A DNA stretch of 64,000 nucleotides, taken from NCBI GenBank assembly GCA_964020975.1, contig OZ026617.1, positions 26,455,754-26,519,753 on the forward strand. Reading direction: 5' to 3'. The first letter of the stretch is position 1. Each line of letters opens with the position of its first letter. Positions 12,705 through 25,200 of this stretch are shown piece by piece. The notes below the pieces were generated by a model. It had not been told where the DNA came from and made no database searches. It was given only the letters and a program-made list of their open reading frames with translations. The stretch comes from Hermodice carunculata (Eukaryota; Annelida; Polychaeta; Eunicida; Amphinomidae). A program made the translations under genes and the position numbers.

Positions 12705-13502
12705 GTGAGATTCTGTTTCTTCCATGTTGAAGAACATTTGGCAACAAATCACCTCACTATTCATCTTGGGGACAACAAACTTTAAGCCATTTTCCAAGTC
12801 GACCGCGCCGCAAATTTAATGTGCGGAAATAACACGTATGTATGATGGTGTATATTAAAAATTTATCTACCATGGCACATTCAATTAGTTTGTAAGTACA
12901 TGCCTGCAAACCACATAGGTACATTGAAGTAGTTTGTGAGTATAAGTATGCCTACAAACCCAAAAGGCACATGTACAAGCCTTGAGTCCAATGATTTTCT
13001 GAAACTGCGCGTAAGTAACCGCCATTCAATGGCATCACATGACTGATAAATGACTCAGCTCACAAGTATAACAGCTTCTCTACTAATTCTTTTTTTTTTT
13101 TTTTCATGCCCTGAAGTGATTGCCTTTCTTGGATCTTGCGTATGGTACGGTACCCCCGCGGGGGTGAGGATGGGAGAGGAGTGGGGCACGCCATATCTAG
13201 CCTACAGACTCGGACTCAGACTCAGACTCAAACTCAGATCAAATTCATTTGACAAAAACTTGGTAGTACAACACAATATTACAGGTAATCCAATGATAAA
13301 TCAGTCCATAAGACATAAGGAAGTATACATAACAAAATTGCCTATAAAAGACAAAAAACATGCAGTCAGGATAATCTCAACTAAGGATAGTAAATCCGCT
13401 CTCTTTGGGGCTACCAGGAGAATTAATTTTAACAGTTAGATAGGCTTTAATCAATGCAATGTGACTGTAACTGATGAAACGTAATTTTGATCATTGTGTA
13501 TG

Positions 13503-13672
<170 letters not shown>

Positions 13673-13838
13673 ATATGCATCGGTACATACTTCGGCATAT
13701 TGGCTAATTATATATTGCTTAATGTATTTTGAAAATCCACAGTAAGAATCTAATGAGTGTCTACTTTTTACATTATATTACCAGGTGTTGTGGCGAGTGA
13801 GTATTTTACTACCAATTTGTGCATGGGGGGCTTGTCCC

Positions 13839-13839
<1 letters not shown>

Positions 13840-13932
<93 letters not shown>

Positions 13933-13950
13933 CTCTCGATCTCTCTCGAT
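13840..13950. repeat. (CT)n microsatellite
   Basis: About 45 CT units, then decayed CTCTCGAT repeats. Lies just upstream of a Helentron-like block. Confidence 0.95.
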
Positions 13951-13959
13951 AACTTTCGA

Positions 13960-14328
13960 GTTTTAGAAAAGCATAGCTCCGTGACGTTTTGAAGATATTC
14001 AACATTTAAACTTTCCATGTATCATTTGCATGAATTAAAATTTTACATCTTTTGGTAGTAGTTTATTAAATTGGCCTGTCGCACAAACCGGCGAATTAAA
14101 GCTGGAATGGAAAAGTGTTAACAGTTTTGAAGATAATAAACATTAAAAAATCCCTAACTTGCATAATTTTCAAAATGTTGACAATTCCAAACCAGATGAT
14201 TCGTTTACTACTAGGTAAATCACCATGTGAAGTTTGGTATTTTTTGGAGCATTAGTGTCACCATCTGAAGTTTGGTATTTTTAAGAGCATTAGTGCCCGA
14301 GAAAAACTGAGGACAAAATTTACACGGA

Positions 14329-14404
<76 letters not shown>

Positions 14405-14430
14405 ATTGCGCGAAAACAAAAAGTCTGTTG
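13960..14430 (+). mobile_element. degraded Helentron-like tandem-repeat block
   Basis: Two or three monomers with TTTTGAAGATATTCAACATTT and CATTTGCATGAATTAAAATTTTACA. Then an in-place 40-bp duplication (CACCATGTGAAGTTTGGTAT and CACCATCTGAAGTTTGGTAT), GAGAAAAACTGAGGA, and (GAAA)n at 14328-14404. The expected terminal palindrome is replaced by AAAAAGTCTGTTGGCTCAC. Confidence 0.55.
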
Positions 14431-14767
14431 GCTCACAAGAGGTAAAGGATCTTCAGTGTTAGTGTTGGGTTTTGACGCTAGAGGGTACACCGGGCTGGCA
14501 GACGAGAGAGGAACCGGAAACGAGGCAGCTAGAAGGTAATGGCAGGTAGCTGTGGATGCCAGATTTGGCTACGGACACTGGCGGCAGACGCCTTGTAACA
14601 GGGGTATTTTGACATGATCAACATATGACCGAGCAGGGTGTCATTCTGGGTTGTGCATCTTCCCTGCAACTTGTAAGAAATACATTTGTCTGGTTCCCAA
14701 ATTTTCAAGCTCAGATTGAACTTTGAAGTTGCAAGTCTGCCTCTCATTGGATCTAACACTGTTCTAG

Positions 14768-14881
14768 CCACAGGCGTATGAAAATATTCTGAGTGCGAGA
14801 GCACGGGGGTGCTGCTTGTGTAATACTACACAAGCAGCACCCCCGTGCTCTGGCACTCAGAATATTTTCATACGCCTGTGG
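14768..14881. repeat. 114-bp near-perfect palindrome
   Basis: Arms 14768-14822 and 14827-14881 (55 bp each) pair with a single mismatch around a 4-nt ATAC loop. It begins CCACAGGCGTATG and the centre is CTTGTGTAATACTACACAAG. Near identity of the arms implies recent origin or conversion. Confidence 0.95.
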
Positions 14882-17190
14882 TTCAAGCCCCAGTATGAGG
14901 CATCGAGCCGCTATCATGTTGGGATGGACGGCTTCGATGCCTCAGAAATGGGGCTAACACTGTTCACGCTTCAGACTTCAGTGTCACTGGATTCAGTGAC
15001 AGCTTGAGAAATTTTGAAGCAAAATTTTGGAGTGAACGACCCAAGAAGCAGTGACTTACAGGGATTTTAAAACTTTATTCAGAAAACGGGAGGGAAATAA
15101 ATGTAATTGTAAATTTTGTGTAGAGTTATTTACTAATTACCCAGTTGTGTGTCCTTCTAAGTTTTCGTTTCTGTGTTCTTCAGGCACTGCCTAGGCTAGG
15201 CTATATATATAGGCAAGTTTTATACATTTTATACTTAAGTCAGCAAAGAGCTTTGATGCTCAGGTTGTATCTTGTACATGTGTTTCTGACTTAAACAAAG
15301 ATTAGCTTATCTTAGTGAAACTGAAAGGCTGTATTGTTGGATTGAGGAAGACGCGAAGTGGATTAAGAACTTCAAAATTTGTCTAGTCAACAGTGCGTTT
15401 TCCTTGGAAGTGGGAGGCCATAACATAAGGACATGTAGATTGACTGCATGCATGGACCTACTCTTGTAGGTACATGGTTAGACTCCGGTCAAACACAAAT
15501 TTGTAGAGCTAGTTGCCAACCGTCCTGGGATCATCAGGGACAGTTGAATCTTGAAAGTTAAAGTGGAGACAGATGAACCTAACTTTTAAAGTGTCGCTGT
15601 CAACGCGACTGCAGTGTCAAGCTCATCAGCAGTCACGTTGCCCCTCGCACTTGGCTTCAACATTACGAAGGTTTGGGCTTTGGCTGAAACATGGGGTCCA
15701 ACTGAGCTGTCATGTAGGCATTAATACTTGTTATTTGTACATATATTAAGCTACATGGTACATGATGCCAGCAAGGTACTCTCTGTCATGTCATGTGGGT
15801 GTTGACTGTTGTGCAGGGTAACGCAAGTGGCGTATTTGTGATGGAAGGAAATGAAAGAATGCTTGGCAGACTGGGGGTAGTGACATGAAAGTTGGTATAG
15901 CAGTATATCTGTACATTTAAATGCAAAGCAGTTATTGTTTCTAATATCGAAATCTGGATATAGTGTGAATATTTAGCCCAACACTTTTGCTGTCTGTGGA
16001 GTCTTGTCCTTGGTCACTTCTTCAAGCTGTGTGGCAGTGCCTATCTATCCGTCTTGTCATATATTTTTACATCTCTTACAAGTGTGCCAAGCAAGTGTAT
16101 CATCTTCCTTCTTGTGTGATGCCCAATACTTCTCTTTGTGCAAGAAGGATTAATATAGGGCTATGCCCTGATTCCCAATTGCTTTTTTTTTCTCAATTAA
16201 ATATGTTTAAACCAATGCTTGAAAAGTTGGAGAGGATAGTGTTAAACCTTAGAGCTATTCAGTGGTTGTATGCTTAAATGTTTTCATAAATAAAAATGAA
16301 AAAAAAAATGTGGGAAGGGGAGAAATTACTATTTTACAAATTATGTAAAGATCAGTTCAGGTATGAAATACGACAGTCTTAATGATACAACATCCAACAC
16401 TGAGAACAGCAATGGCTGAATTAAGGACAGGTATACATCAACAACAAAATGAGACTGGCTGACATTGCAGTACTCCAGTGAAGCTACAGCTGTCAACAGT
16501 AGGGCAGTATATATATTTATACATGTATGTATGTATAAATACACACAATTGATTATAACACCGTGAAAGGGTCATAGCATAGTGTGTGCTACATAAACGT
16601 GAAGGCATATCAAAATAAATATTATCTTGCTGCTGGTTGAGGGACTTCCAATTAGAGTCATTTAACACCCTGAGATACACTACAATATTCCCCGATTGCA
16701 TCCATCTCTTATTCAAAGAGAACAGACCACAAGAGAATACACCAACTAAATGTCTTGACAAGTGATCACATGATCAAATTGATTTGAGCAAGGAGGCTAC
16801 ACATGTAGTCTTGATTTGAGCATGGAGGTTCCACCTCCATGATTTGAGAGATATGCCCAGTGCATAAACAGGTGGGATAGAAGTTGTACATATGGAAGTT
16901 TTTGTAGTTTTACTTGTATGTTGCAAAGTGGTTTATTCTCAAGTGCACAACATGCACTGGGATGAGGATCAAGGATTTATTTGCTAAGATGTAAGACACA
17001 TCTATATATCCAAATGTTACCTGACCTACAGTATCATTTTACACTTGTTTTACTTTGTAAAGTCATGAGTACAGCTTTGATCTAATAAAACATGTACTTC
17101 CTTTTCTGCAATATACAAGAATTTAAGAAACTCTTGATTCATCATGATAGCCTGGGTTGATGGTGACATTGTCTTCATATGTGTACATGT
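14882..17190. other. intronic sequence without recognised genes
   Basis: Only the LINE tail near 16.1-16.2 kb stands out. Small ORFs here have no recognisable family. Confidence 0.5.
16080..16215 (+). mobile_element. LINE 3' tail
   Basis: TATAGGGCTATGCCCT hairpin (16155-16170), ATTCCCAATTG, a T-rich tract, then AATATGTTTAAACCAA. Same layout as the 3' end of the LINE at 57-60 kb, in the same orientation. Confidence 0.55.
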
Positions 17191-17311
17191 CTTTTTTTTT
17201 TTTTTTTTTTTTTTATCATTTAGGGTTTAATGACTGATGTCATGGTGCGCCTAGAGGCTTAGAAGGACAGATTCTTGGCTGCACTGCTGCAGAATAATCG
17301 ACCACCACAAG

Positions 17312-17365
17312 ATGGATGAAGTATCATTAAGAAGTGTTGTGCTGTTTATCGCTTGTGGAGCAATG
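17312..17365 (+). CDS. C1orf43: C1orf43 homologue coding exon 1
   Basis: 18 codons from ATG (MDEVSLRSVVLF...), ending ATG|GTAAAC in phase 0. It encodes the short lumenal or extracellular N-terminus and the first half of the membrane segment, which continues in exon 2 (VFLIVFIF). The start is chosen because it is the only ATG that joins in frame to exon 2 and gives the family's usual short N-terminus. Upstream, a T-rich tract ends in an acceptor at 17223; a second acceptor-like CAG ends at 17292. Use of the first would add a 10-codon upstream ORF; use of the second would remove it. Confidence 0.85.
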
Positions 17366-20300
17366 GTAAACTGTTCTGTACATGCCTATATCTTGATATT
17401 TCGAAATGCATGTGAAAAGTAAGGTAGACTGAGAGCATGTTCTCTGTTGTCACAAGTGGCATATACATATTATGTGAAATCAACCATTATGTTCTACTGA
17501 GTGCAGGTGAACTTCAGCTTCCTTTGTTGTCTGTAGAGTAACTTGTGCCATTGTTCTTTAACTTGTGTGAAAGTGCCACTCATATCTGTCCTTGCAGGGT
17601 GACATTTTTTCAAATATTTAATTTGTCTTCATGTCAGCATGGGTGCATGACTGGCTTGAGGAGCAACACCGTCACATTTTGCCTCACTGATGTGGATCTC
17701 TCTGCCCCAAGAGCAAGGCGGAAAGAGAGGTGCTACCTTTTTGACATGGCAAAGTGGTTTGCTCAGTCATTCATTCAACCCCACCGTGTAAAACAAATGG
17801 GTCCAGATACTGATACTAACTTATACTATAACTTGAAGTTATACATTTCCCCCCACCTTTCTATGTAAAAGGGATTCATAAAGGGCATAGCCCTGTCACT
17901 TGATTATGTTTGAAATAGAATTTGTGACAAGTAACGCTATTTAATGTAGCTTCAATATTTAAGAAAAGGAAGCTGTTCAGTAAAATCATTAAAAAATACT
18001 GGTTTCAGAGAAAATTTTGTGAATCAAGAGGCTGATTTGAATGTGTGCCCTTTGTCATCTTTTCTGTGGAGTGTACTATGAGGAGAAAAGTGCGCATGTA
18101 GCTGTTGGCATGTTTGCATTTTGGTATAATATGCACTTTTACAGCAGCAGAATATACATGTGTTAAGTACAGTCTGACCAAAATAAAAATAAGGTGGAAA
18201 CAAAAACCTAAACGTAATATAGTTCTAAAGGCGATATGGTACAGTTTTGGATCAGTAGCCGATTTTAGTTCCCCACCAGGTTTGGGACCGGAGGTATAGG
18301 CTTGCATCCGAATGCCTGTCCATCCATCTGCATGTGCTTATTTCCAGTATATTATACCATAGTACTTCCAGATGCTAAACTTGGTGCGTGAATACTTTTT
18401 GTGTTGCATACCAAAAATGTGCCACTTTGACCCTTGACCTGAGACAGTTATAAAAATGCCACCATTGTTGGAAAGGACATGTTCTTCCGAAGATACAAAG
18501 TTACCCCATAGGAAACCAGCTAAGGAAATAGAGTTGCCCAGCACGAATGATCTTTCGCTTTAACAAAGGCTTTTGCAGATCATATTTCTGCAATTGTAAT
18601 GTAAAGATTCCAAACTTAGTATGTGGGTATGATTTATATGTACGCATACATGTAATTGCAAGCTTGAACACATTGAACAATTTTTCCTTAGCTACAATAC
18701 TTTTACTTCAACTCTGACTTGTTCCAATTAGTAAAGAGTCCAACACATTGTGTTGGGGGTGTCCTTGACCTTGTGTTGTTGTCCAAGCTGCTGCACCTGC
18801 AAAATTTGTGTGTCATCTCCGATCACCACCATCTCATCACAGATCTAGCGTTAGACTGAAATGAGGTTTCAAACAGTGTGTCAATAACATCCAATGAACT
18901 ATGCAATTGCAATGGTGTTGTAATCAGCTTGTTCAACTTTTCAAACCTGAAATTATAGTATCCTTCTGCCCTTCAATACAACCTGTGTGATGGTGTGCTG
19001 CATACCCAAATCAGGTCACTGTCACCCAGGCCTTTGATCTTCCTCATAGAAAACACTTATTTGAACATATTTCCTTCACTGTAAGACCTACACATATAAG
19101 GGGGGGGGGGGACTTTCTATGTACTGTTTTGCAAAGTAGTCGCCATTGTTGAATTAAAAAAAATGTTGAGTGAAATGTGAGGATTTGTATTTCATTTTAG
19201 GCAGGGCTTTCCCACATACTGATTACAATTTGCGTATTACATTCCAGGTCTTCCTTATTGTGTTCATATTTGCCAAACGACAGATCACCAGGTTTGCGCT
19301 GAAGTCTAACAGAGGACCATACACTCCAATTGGATCCGGAGCCCCAAAGGTATTAAAATCATAAAGCTACTGGGAGAAACAAGTGACATTCATTTATCTG
19401 GTGTTTAGTATAGCAGAAGCCCCATACTTGCTTTTTGTGCTCTGCCTTACCAAATTGTGGCATTCATGGCAAAATGCGATACACTGGCTGCTGTGTCTAA
19501 ATTAGAATGGGGAAAGATGACACAGTGAGTACTTTGTGTACTTTTGTGATGATATGTTAAATATTTTGGTTCAGTGTGACATGTGTGTCACTGAGTGTGG
19601 CATCCACTGAAACAGTCACATGGGCATTGTCCCACAACAAAGCTTTCCTTGTATGTTAGACACATCTGTTTATCATATACATGTATAAGTAAAGACTATG
19701 CACCACAAATTATGACTTAATAATTATTTCATCATATGAAACAAGTAAATAAACATGATTTGGTTTCCAGAGGCAGGCTTAGATTTACTACATGCTGTAT
19801 TGCCTGTTACTCTGCAAAGGCCCATTTTCTTTTTTCAAATTTTAAGAATTATCATTCAGTACAAGTCTTGGCTGCTATGATTTTGTGAACCCAACCACCT
19901 TTCTTGTGACATTGTGTTCACTGCATCCATCTTCCAAAAAGTCTGCTGTGAGTTGCTTGACTCTTGTGTAAGCTTTAACACATGAATTAATTGATTAAAG
20001 CCAAAGTAAATTCAACTCAGAATATTTTGGCACAGGAAATTTGTTAAAAATGGGAATATTTTGATGTAAAGATCACACAGATCAGATCAGTAGAACAAAA
20101 GTTACGGTGCTTTTAAGTGTCACATAAATTAGTAAAAGGCCGTTGCCTGGAGGTTGCCATCTTTGAAGCATTGATGACATACCTGTAGCAGCCTGTCAAG
20201 GTTGGATTTAGAATTTTGACAAACGAACCTCAGAACTGTATTTGAAATAATACCATAGCATAATTGGAACCATAAACTCCCAAGACCATATGCATGCAAT

Positions 20301-22184
20301 ACATATAAAACAATTTTCAACATTGAAATGTTAGTAATTAATTGAAGTATTGATAATTGCCTGTGATGACATCATGTCGTCACTTTGTATTTTGGGGTTG
20401 ATATTTGGTGAAGATGACTGGCCCCCAGTGTTCTGGCAAAATGTAAACATATTGTATTTCATTTGATCATAACTTCTGCTCTGATACTCTGATTTGCATT
20501 ACGATTGCATAATGATATTCCTATTATCAGAGGGCTTCACTACAAACTTAGTTTTTTTTTCAGTTTATTTGTATCTTTTCATTTTAATGTGGAAGTTTAA
20601 GATAGCTTATACCTGTCTTCCTCTTGCAGTCTTTTCGCCAGGAAATAGATCGACGTCTCAAGCGGGTGTCAGAAATACAATACGAACCCAAACTGCTGTC
20701 AGAATCAGCGGAACAGGCAGCTACCACAGCGGGTCAGTTGTTTTCTACTTTATTTACTTGTATTTGATCAACAGTGGTCCACTTCTTGACATTTCAATTG
20801 AACGTTCCCCCCCCCCCCCCCCCAAAGAGAGTATTTAGAATTTTGGCAAATGAACAGCATCCACTGAATCCTCTGAATCTGGTCACTTTTCCTTCGCAGA
20901 AAGGATGGTCGGATGATAGGGAGGTAAATACGTTTCATTAATTGGTTGATGTATTTACTTTATTCAGTGGACACTGATAAATACAACTGCTATCACAGCA
21001 TAAAAACTACTGTAAGTAATATTTAAGTATATAAAATGAGTGTTGTCTACTTGAGATGCAGACTCCAACCCGCAGAACCCAGGAAAGTGGAGATAATTAT
21101 GAAAACAGCTGCTCTCATTGGGAGCCCCATTCACGTACTGAGGGGAGGACTGTCAATCAGGCGGGAGGTTGTAAAATTTGATTGATTTTCATGATAAGAA
21201 TGTGGGAGATCTGCCCAAGTCGGGAGGGTTGGACTCTCTGGGAATAGCTCTTGAAAGTCAATAGCAGACTTATTTTGGAAAGAGATTCAAAATTTACAGT
21301 TCATTTATAATGACTTTAACTGTTAAAAGTGTAAAATGTAACAGTGAAAAGTAGTATGACAATTATTAAATGCAAAGTAAAAAGGAAATTGATTAAATAA
21401 GCATAAATTAAACTAGAAATAAGATATTAAGACGGGGGGGGGGGGGGGGAGAGAGATTTTTTGGAACCTGCAACTCATGGCTGACATCAGCTGCAATATT
21501 CATCCCATCCCTGCATGTGATACCAAGTTGTGAATGTTCCTCTTTGCAGTAAGACTGGATCAGAAGATTCACCTGGGATTTGCTGTATGTTAATTTAGGT
21601 GTCCTGTTGTACCCTTTCTTACATCATTTTTGAAATTTGAAATATGTTTTACAATGAAACAAGCGGAAACCCGGAAGCAGACCACGGTTCACATCTGGAC
21701 ACTTGTAGCTAGTTTGTGGTTGAAAGGCTTTGTGTACCCCATGGCAGACAAGGAAGAACACATGAGGGTCCGAGGAGACATTTTCTGTATAATGAAGCAA
21801 AAATGTCCACAGATGCCCCTGTCAAGAGAGACCGCCCCAATGAGAGATCACTTTTCTTCAAGGTTACTGTAAATGGTCAGCGTAACAAGTGAAGGTGGTC
21901 AGTGTATGTCTGTGGATGTTAAAATGATGTGAAGTACATTGTGCTTTTATTTTATGCTTGGCAGAAAGCTGTCATTTCCTTTACCGTATGAAAGCAGTGG
22001 ATGCTCTGTCTTTACTTGGTAAGTGTCCTACACCTGAATCCATATGCTAGGTAACCACATGTGTCACTTTATGTCAATGTGTCTGTCAAGTTATGCAGTG
22101 CACTAAAATTAAAGGAAAGTATATACTTGTGCAAGGTCCTGAATATTTAAAGAAAAAATTTCAGAAGGATGAGTAAATTATTAA

Positions 22185-22220
<36 letters not shown>

Positions 22221-25200
22221 CATTACTACTACTACTATTATTATCATCATCATTATTACTACTATTATTATTATTACATCATTTCAAATTAAAATTTAGC
22301 GAGTTTTTGTAAAATAAAATTATTTTGGACTGAAGCAACAAAAATACATTAAATTAAGCAGATGTGCATTTTGTTCTTATGTTACATGAATTGCTCCTGT
22401 TTTGTCTCCAGATGAAGAACTTCACAGATTCAGTTCAGCGATCAATAGACATCCAGCACAAAATCTACGTGCTTTCCTCCTGGAGTTACGACAGGGAGGA
22501 CCCCTAGATAGTGCCAAGCTGGACTTAGTGGAAGGTTTCTGTGATGCCTATGACCATGCCCGGCATGATCCTGTGGTAAACATATCAATATTTATGTCAT
22601 AGTTGAACTCTTTCAGCGCCAGTCATGACTTAAGTCGATCTACTTTAGTCAAACTTGTCTGAATTATCATGAGAATCCCAGATTCATGTTCCTCATAAAA
22701 AGACCTTTCATTCAAGTACCAGCATGCCCATAGTTTCAGAGAGAATATCCCAGGTCAACAGCTTTTCTAATGTGTCAATGTGCACCAAGAAAAGCTGTTG
22801 ACTCAGTCCAAAATTGGGCACTGAGAGAGTAAAAATTAATAGTGACAGGAGTGTCTGAGGATTACCAAATACCAGGTTCAGGTACCTGGAACCTGTTAAT
22901 CCTCAATGATTTCCCAGTAGGGTAACCAAAAACATTTCACTCATTTTCTTGAAATGCCTTCCCAGTGTTTCCGTTAACCTCCAAATGGGGGTATGCTTTC
23001 AAAATCTTGAACACGCCCTGTAAAATATCCTAAAGGGTCACAAGGCTTGTTTATTTACATGTAAAGTTGGTGAAAATTGGGTCATCACCACTCAATTTCC
23101 CTTCACCTGACCCCCTGAAAAAAATTCTTAATGGAAACACTGTTTCCCGTTATGTTTAAAGTGGTGCAAGTCAGTCTCCAAACATATCAAACTGCGCTTT
23201 CTAGGTCAGCCTCCTATCTTTGTTTCTTCTCTCACATGTATCAAACTATATATCTTTTAAATCGCAAAGATGTGGCAAATCTCCCCATATAAATGAATAT
23301 TAACACAGTATGTGTTAAAGACACAAGCTCCGATTTTTTCTGGAGGGGTCTGATCTTGTCATTAATCATAGGATATCTACCAGAATATTGTTTTCACAAA
23401 CTTGATTTTTTTTTTTTTTTTGTAGAAACTTCATACAGATACTTGAAGACCATTGTATCGGTTTTTCTGCATGTAGAATGTTTCTGGGGATTTTAAATCT
23501 TGGGAAAAACAAGTGACAATTAGAAAAGATGATTTACTACATAGCAAATCAGTGTGTGTGTCTTCAAAGCTTTCAGAAATGCATACTAGTCCATAACATA
23601 GGAGTAGAAGTTGGAATGGCATCTGTATCTGTTAATAGTATTATAGCTTTGAAGTTATTCAAGATTTAAAATTTTCAATGGTGCTATTTAGCATAATTTA
23701 AATTGCTTTAACTTTTGTTTGTAATTCATTACATTCGCACCGGCCAACACCCCCCTAGCAGAAGTTGGAATGACATCTCTATTTATTATAGTTTTGAAGA
23801 TATTCAAGATAGAAAATTTCGAATACTACTAATTAGTATAATTTAAATTGCTACAACTCTTGTTTTAAATTCATTAGATGCACAATGGTCAATAACCCTC
23901 TAGTAGAAGTTAGAATGACATCTCTATCTATTATACTTTTGAAGATATTCAAGGTTTAAAATTTTAAATGCTCCTAATTTGCATAATTTTAAACATCTTC
24001 ATTCCTCTGCATAAAAAGGCCCAACTCCTTGTGTGGAGGTACAGTCATGCCAAGTTTGGAGTTTCTATGTGTAATAGTGTCAAAGAAAAGTGTCAGACAA
24101 GTTCACTGGTTAAGAAGAAAGAACTAAAAAAGAATATTTGCTTCACAGCAAATCTGTCTGGGTGCCTTCAAAATGAGAACAGTTTGCAAATTGAATGCTT
24201 TACTTTGCCATTGTTCAACATAATCTGAATTTTCTGTATTAGCCTAATTTGCGTAACTTAAAATGCCACAACACTTGTTCCTGGTTATTGGATGTGGCCA
24301 TGTCACAAACTTTTAAACCAAAGTGACACCAATATCTATAATAGTTTTAAAGATACTCAACATTTTAATTCTATGTATTTGCCTAATTTGGATAAATTAA
24401 AATTGTACAATTTTGGATCATGGTTCATTGGATGCGGCTCTGTCACATACCTATAAATTGGAATTGGAATGGCAACTGTATGTATAATAGTTTAGAAGCT
24501 ATTTGAGATTTATATCCTGCAAATTCACCTAGTTTGCATAAATTAAAATCCTACAACTTTTGTTCATGGTCTATTGGATGCGGCTTGCCACAAACCAATA
24601 ATTTAAGTTGGAATCACATCTCTATCTATCATTGTTTTGGAGATATTCAACTTTCAAATTTTCTAATGCCCCTAATTAGCATAATTTGAAATTCTACAAC
24701 TTTGATATACTGTCCATTATATTGGCAGGTGTCACAAACCTGTGTATGCACAACAAAATTTTGTGTCTGTCTGCAATAGTTTGGAAGATATTGAGCTTTT
24801 AAAATTCTAATTGCCCCTAATTTACATAATTTTAAACATCATGACCATTCCAAATGATATGCACAATTTCACTTGTTAGGTCAGTCACCATGGAAGTTTG
24901 GTGGTTTTCAGAATAATAGTGTCTGAGTAAAACTGCGGGTGAGCTTGGTCATAAAAAAGAAAAAAGAAAGAACGAAATATCTGGGTTGGCACCCAGACAT
25001 AATTTCTCAGACACACAATACCGGTATTTACTGATACAGCGAAACCTTTCTACAGTGGGTACACTTGGGACCCACAGTAGCGAAATAAATTATGCAAATA
25101 ATGTGTTACAATTATATTAGTGTTTGCATGGCTATTTGCCATGCCTCCCTGACTTGCTGGGTGCCCAACTGAGGGCACTAGTGGGAAAGGTTTGAAACAT

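Noticed and set aside
13050-13439. 129-codon open frame upstream of the TA array
   Set aside because: No recognisable domain, compositional drift along its length, no splice or promoter context, and it crosses a poly-T run. Judged chance within the presumed first intron.
14879-14900. GGTTCAAGCCC resembling a tRNA B box
   Set aside because: No A box at the proper distance and no cloverleaf; it lies at the edge of the large palindrome.
20900-20923. Possible micro-exon flanked by CGCAG and GTAAAT between exons 3 and 4
   Set aside because: In the phase set by exon 3 it reads into TGA, while direct joining of exons 3 and 4 gives an open, family-like frame.
21630-21872. 80-codon open frame between exons 3 and 4 of the C1orf43 homologue
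   Set aside because: It cannot be spliced in without breaking the phase-1 join from exon 3 to exon 4, and has no match to the family.
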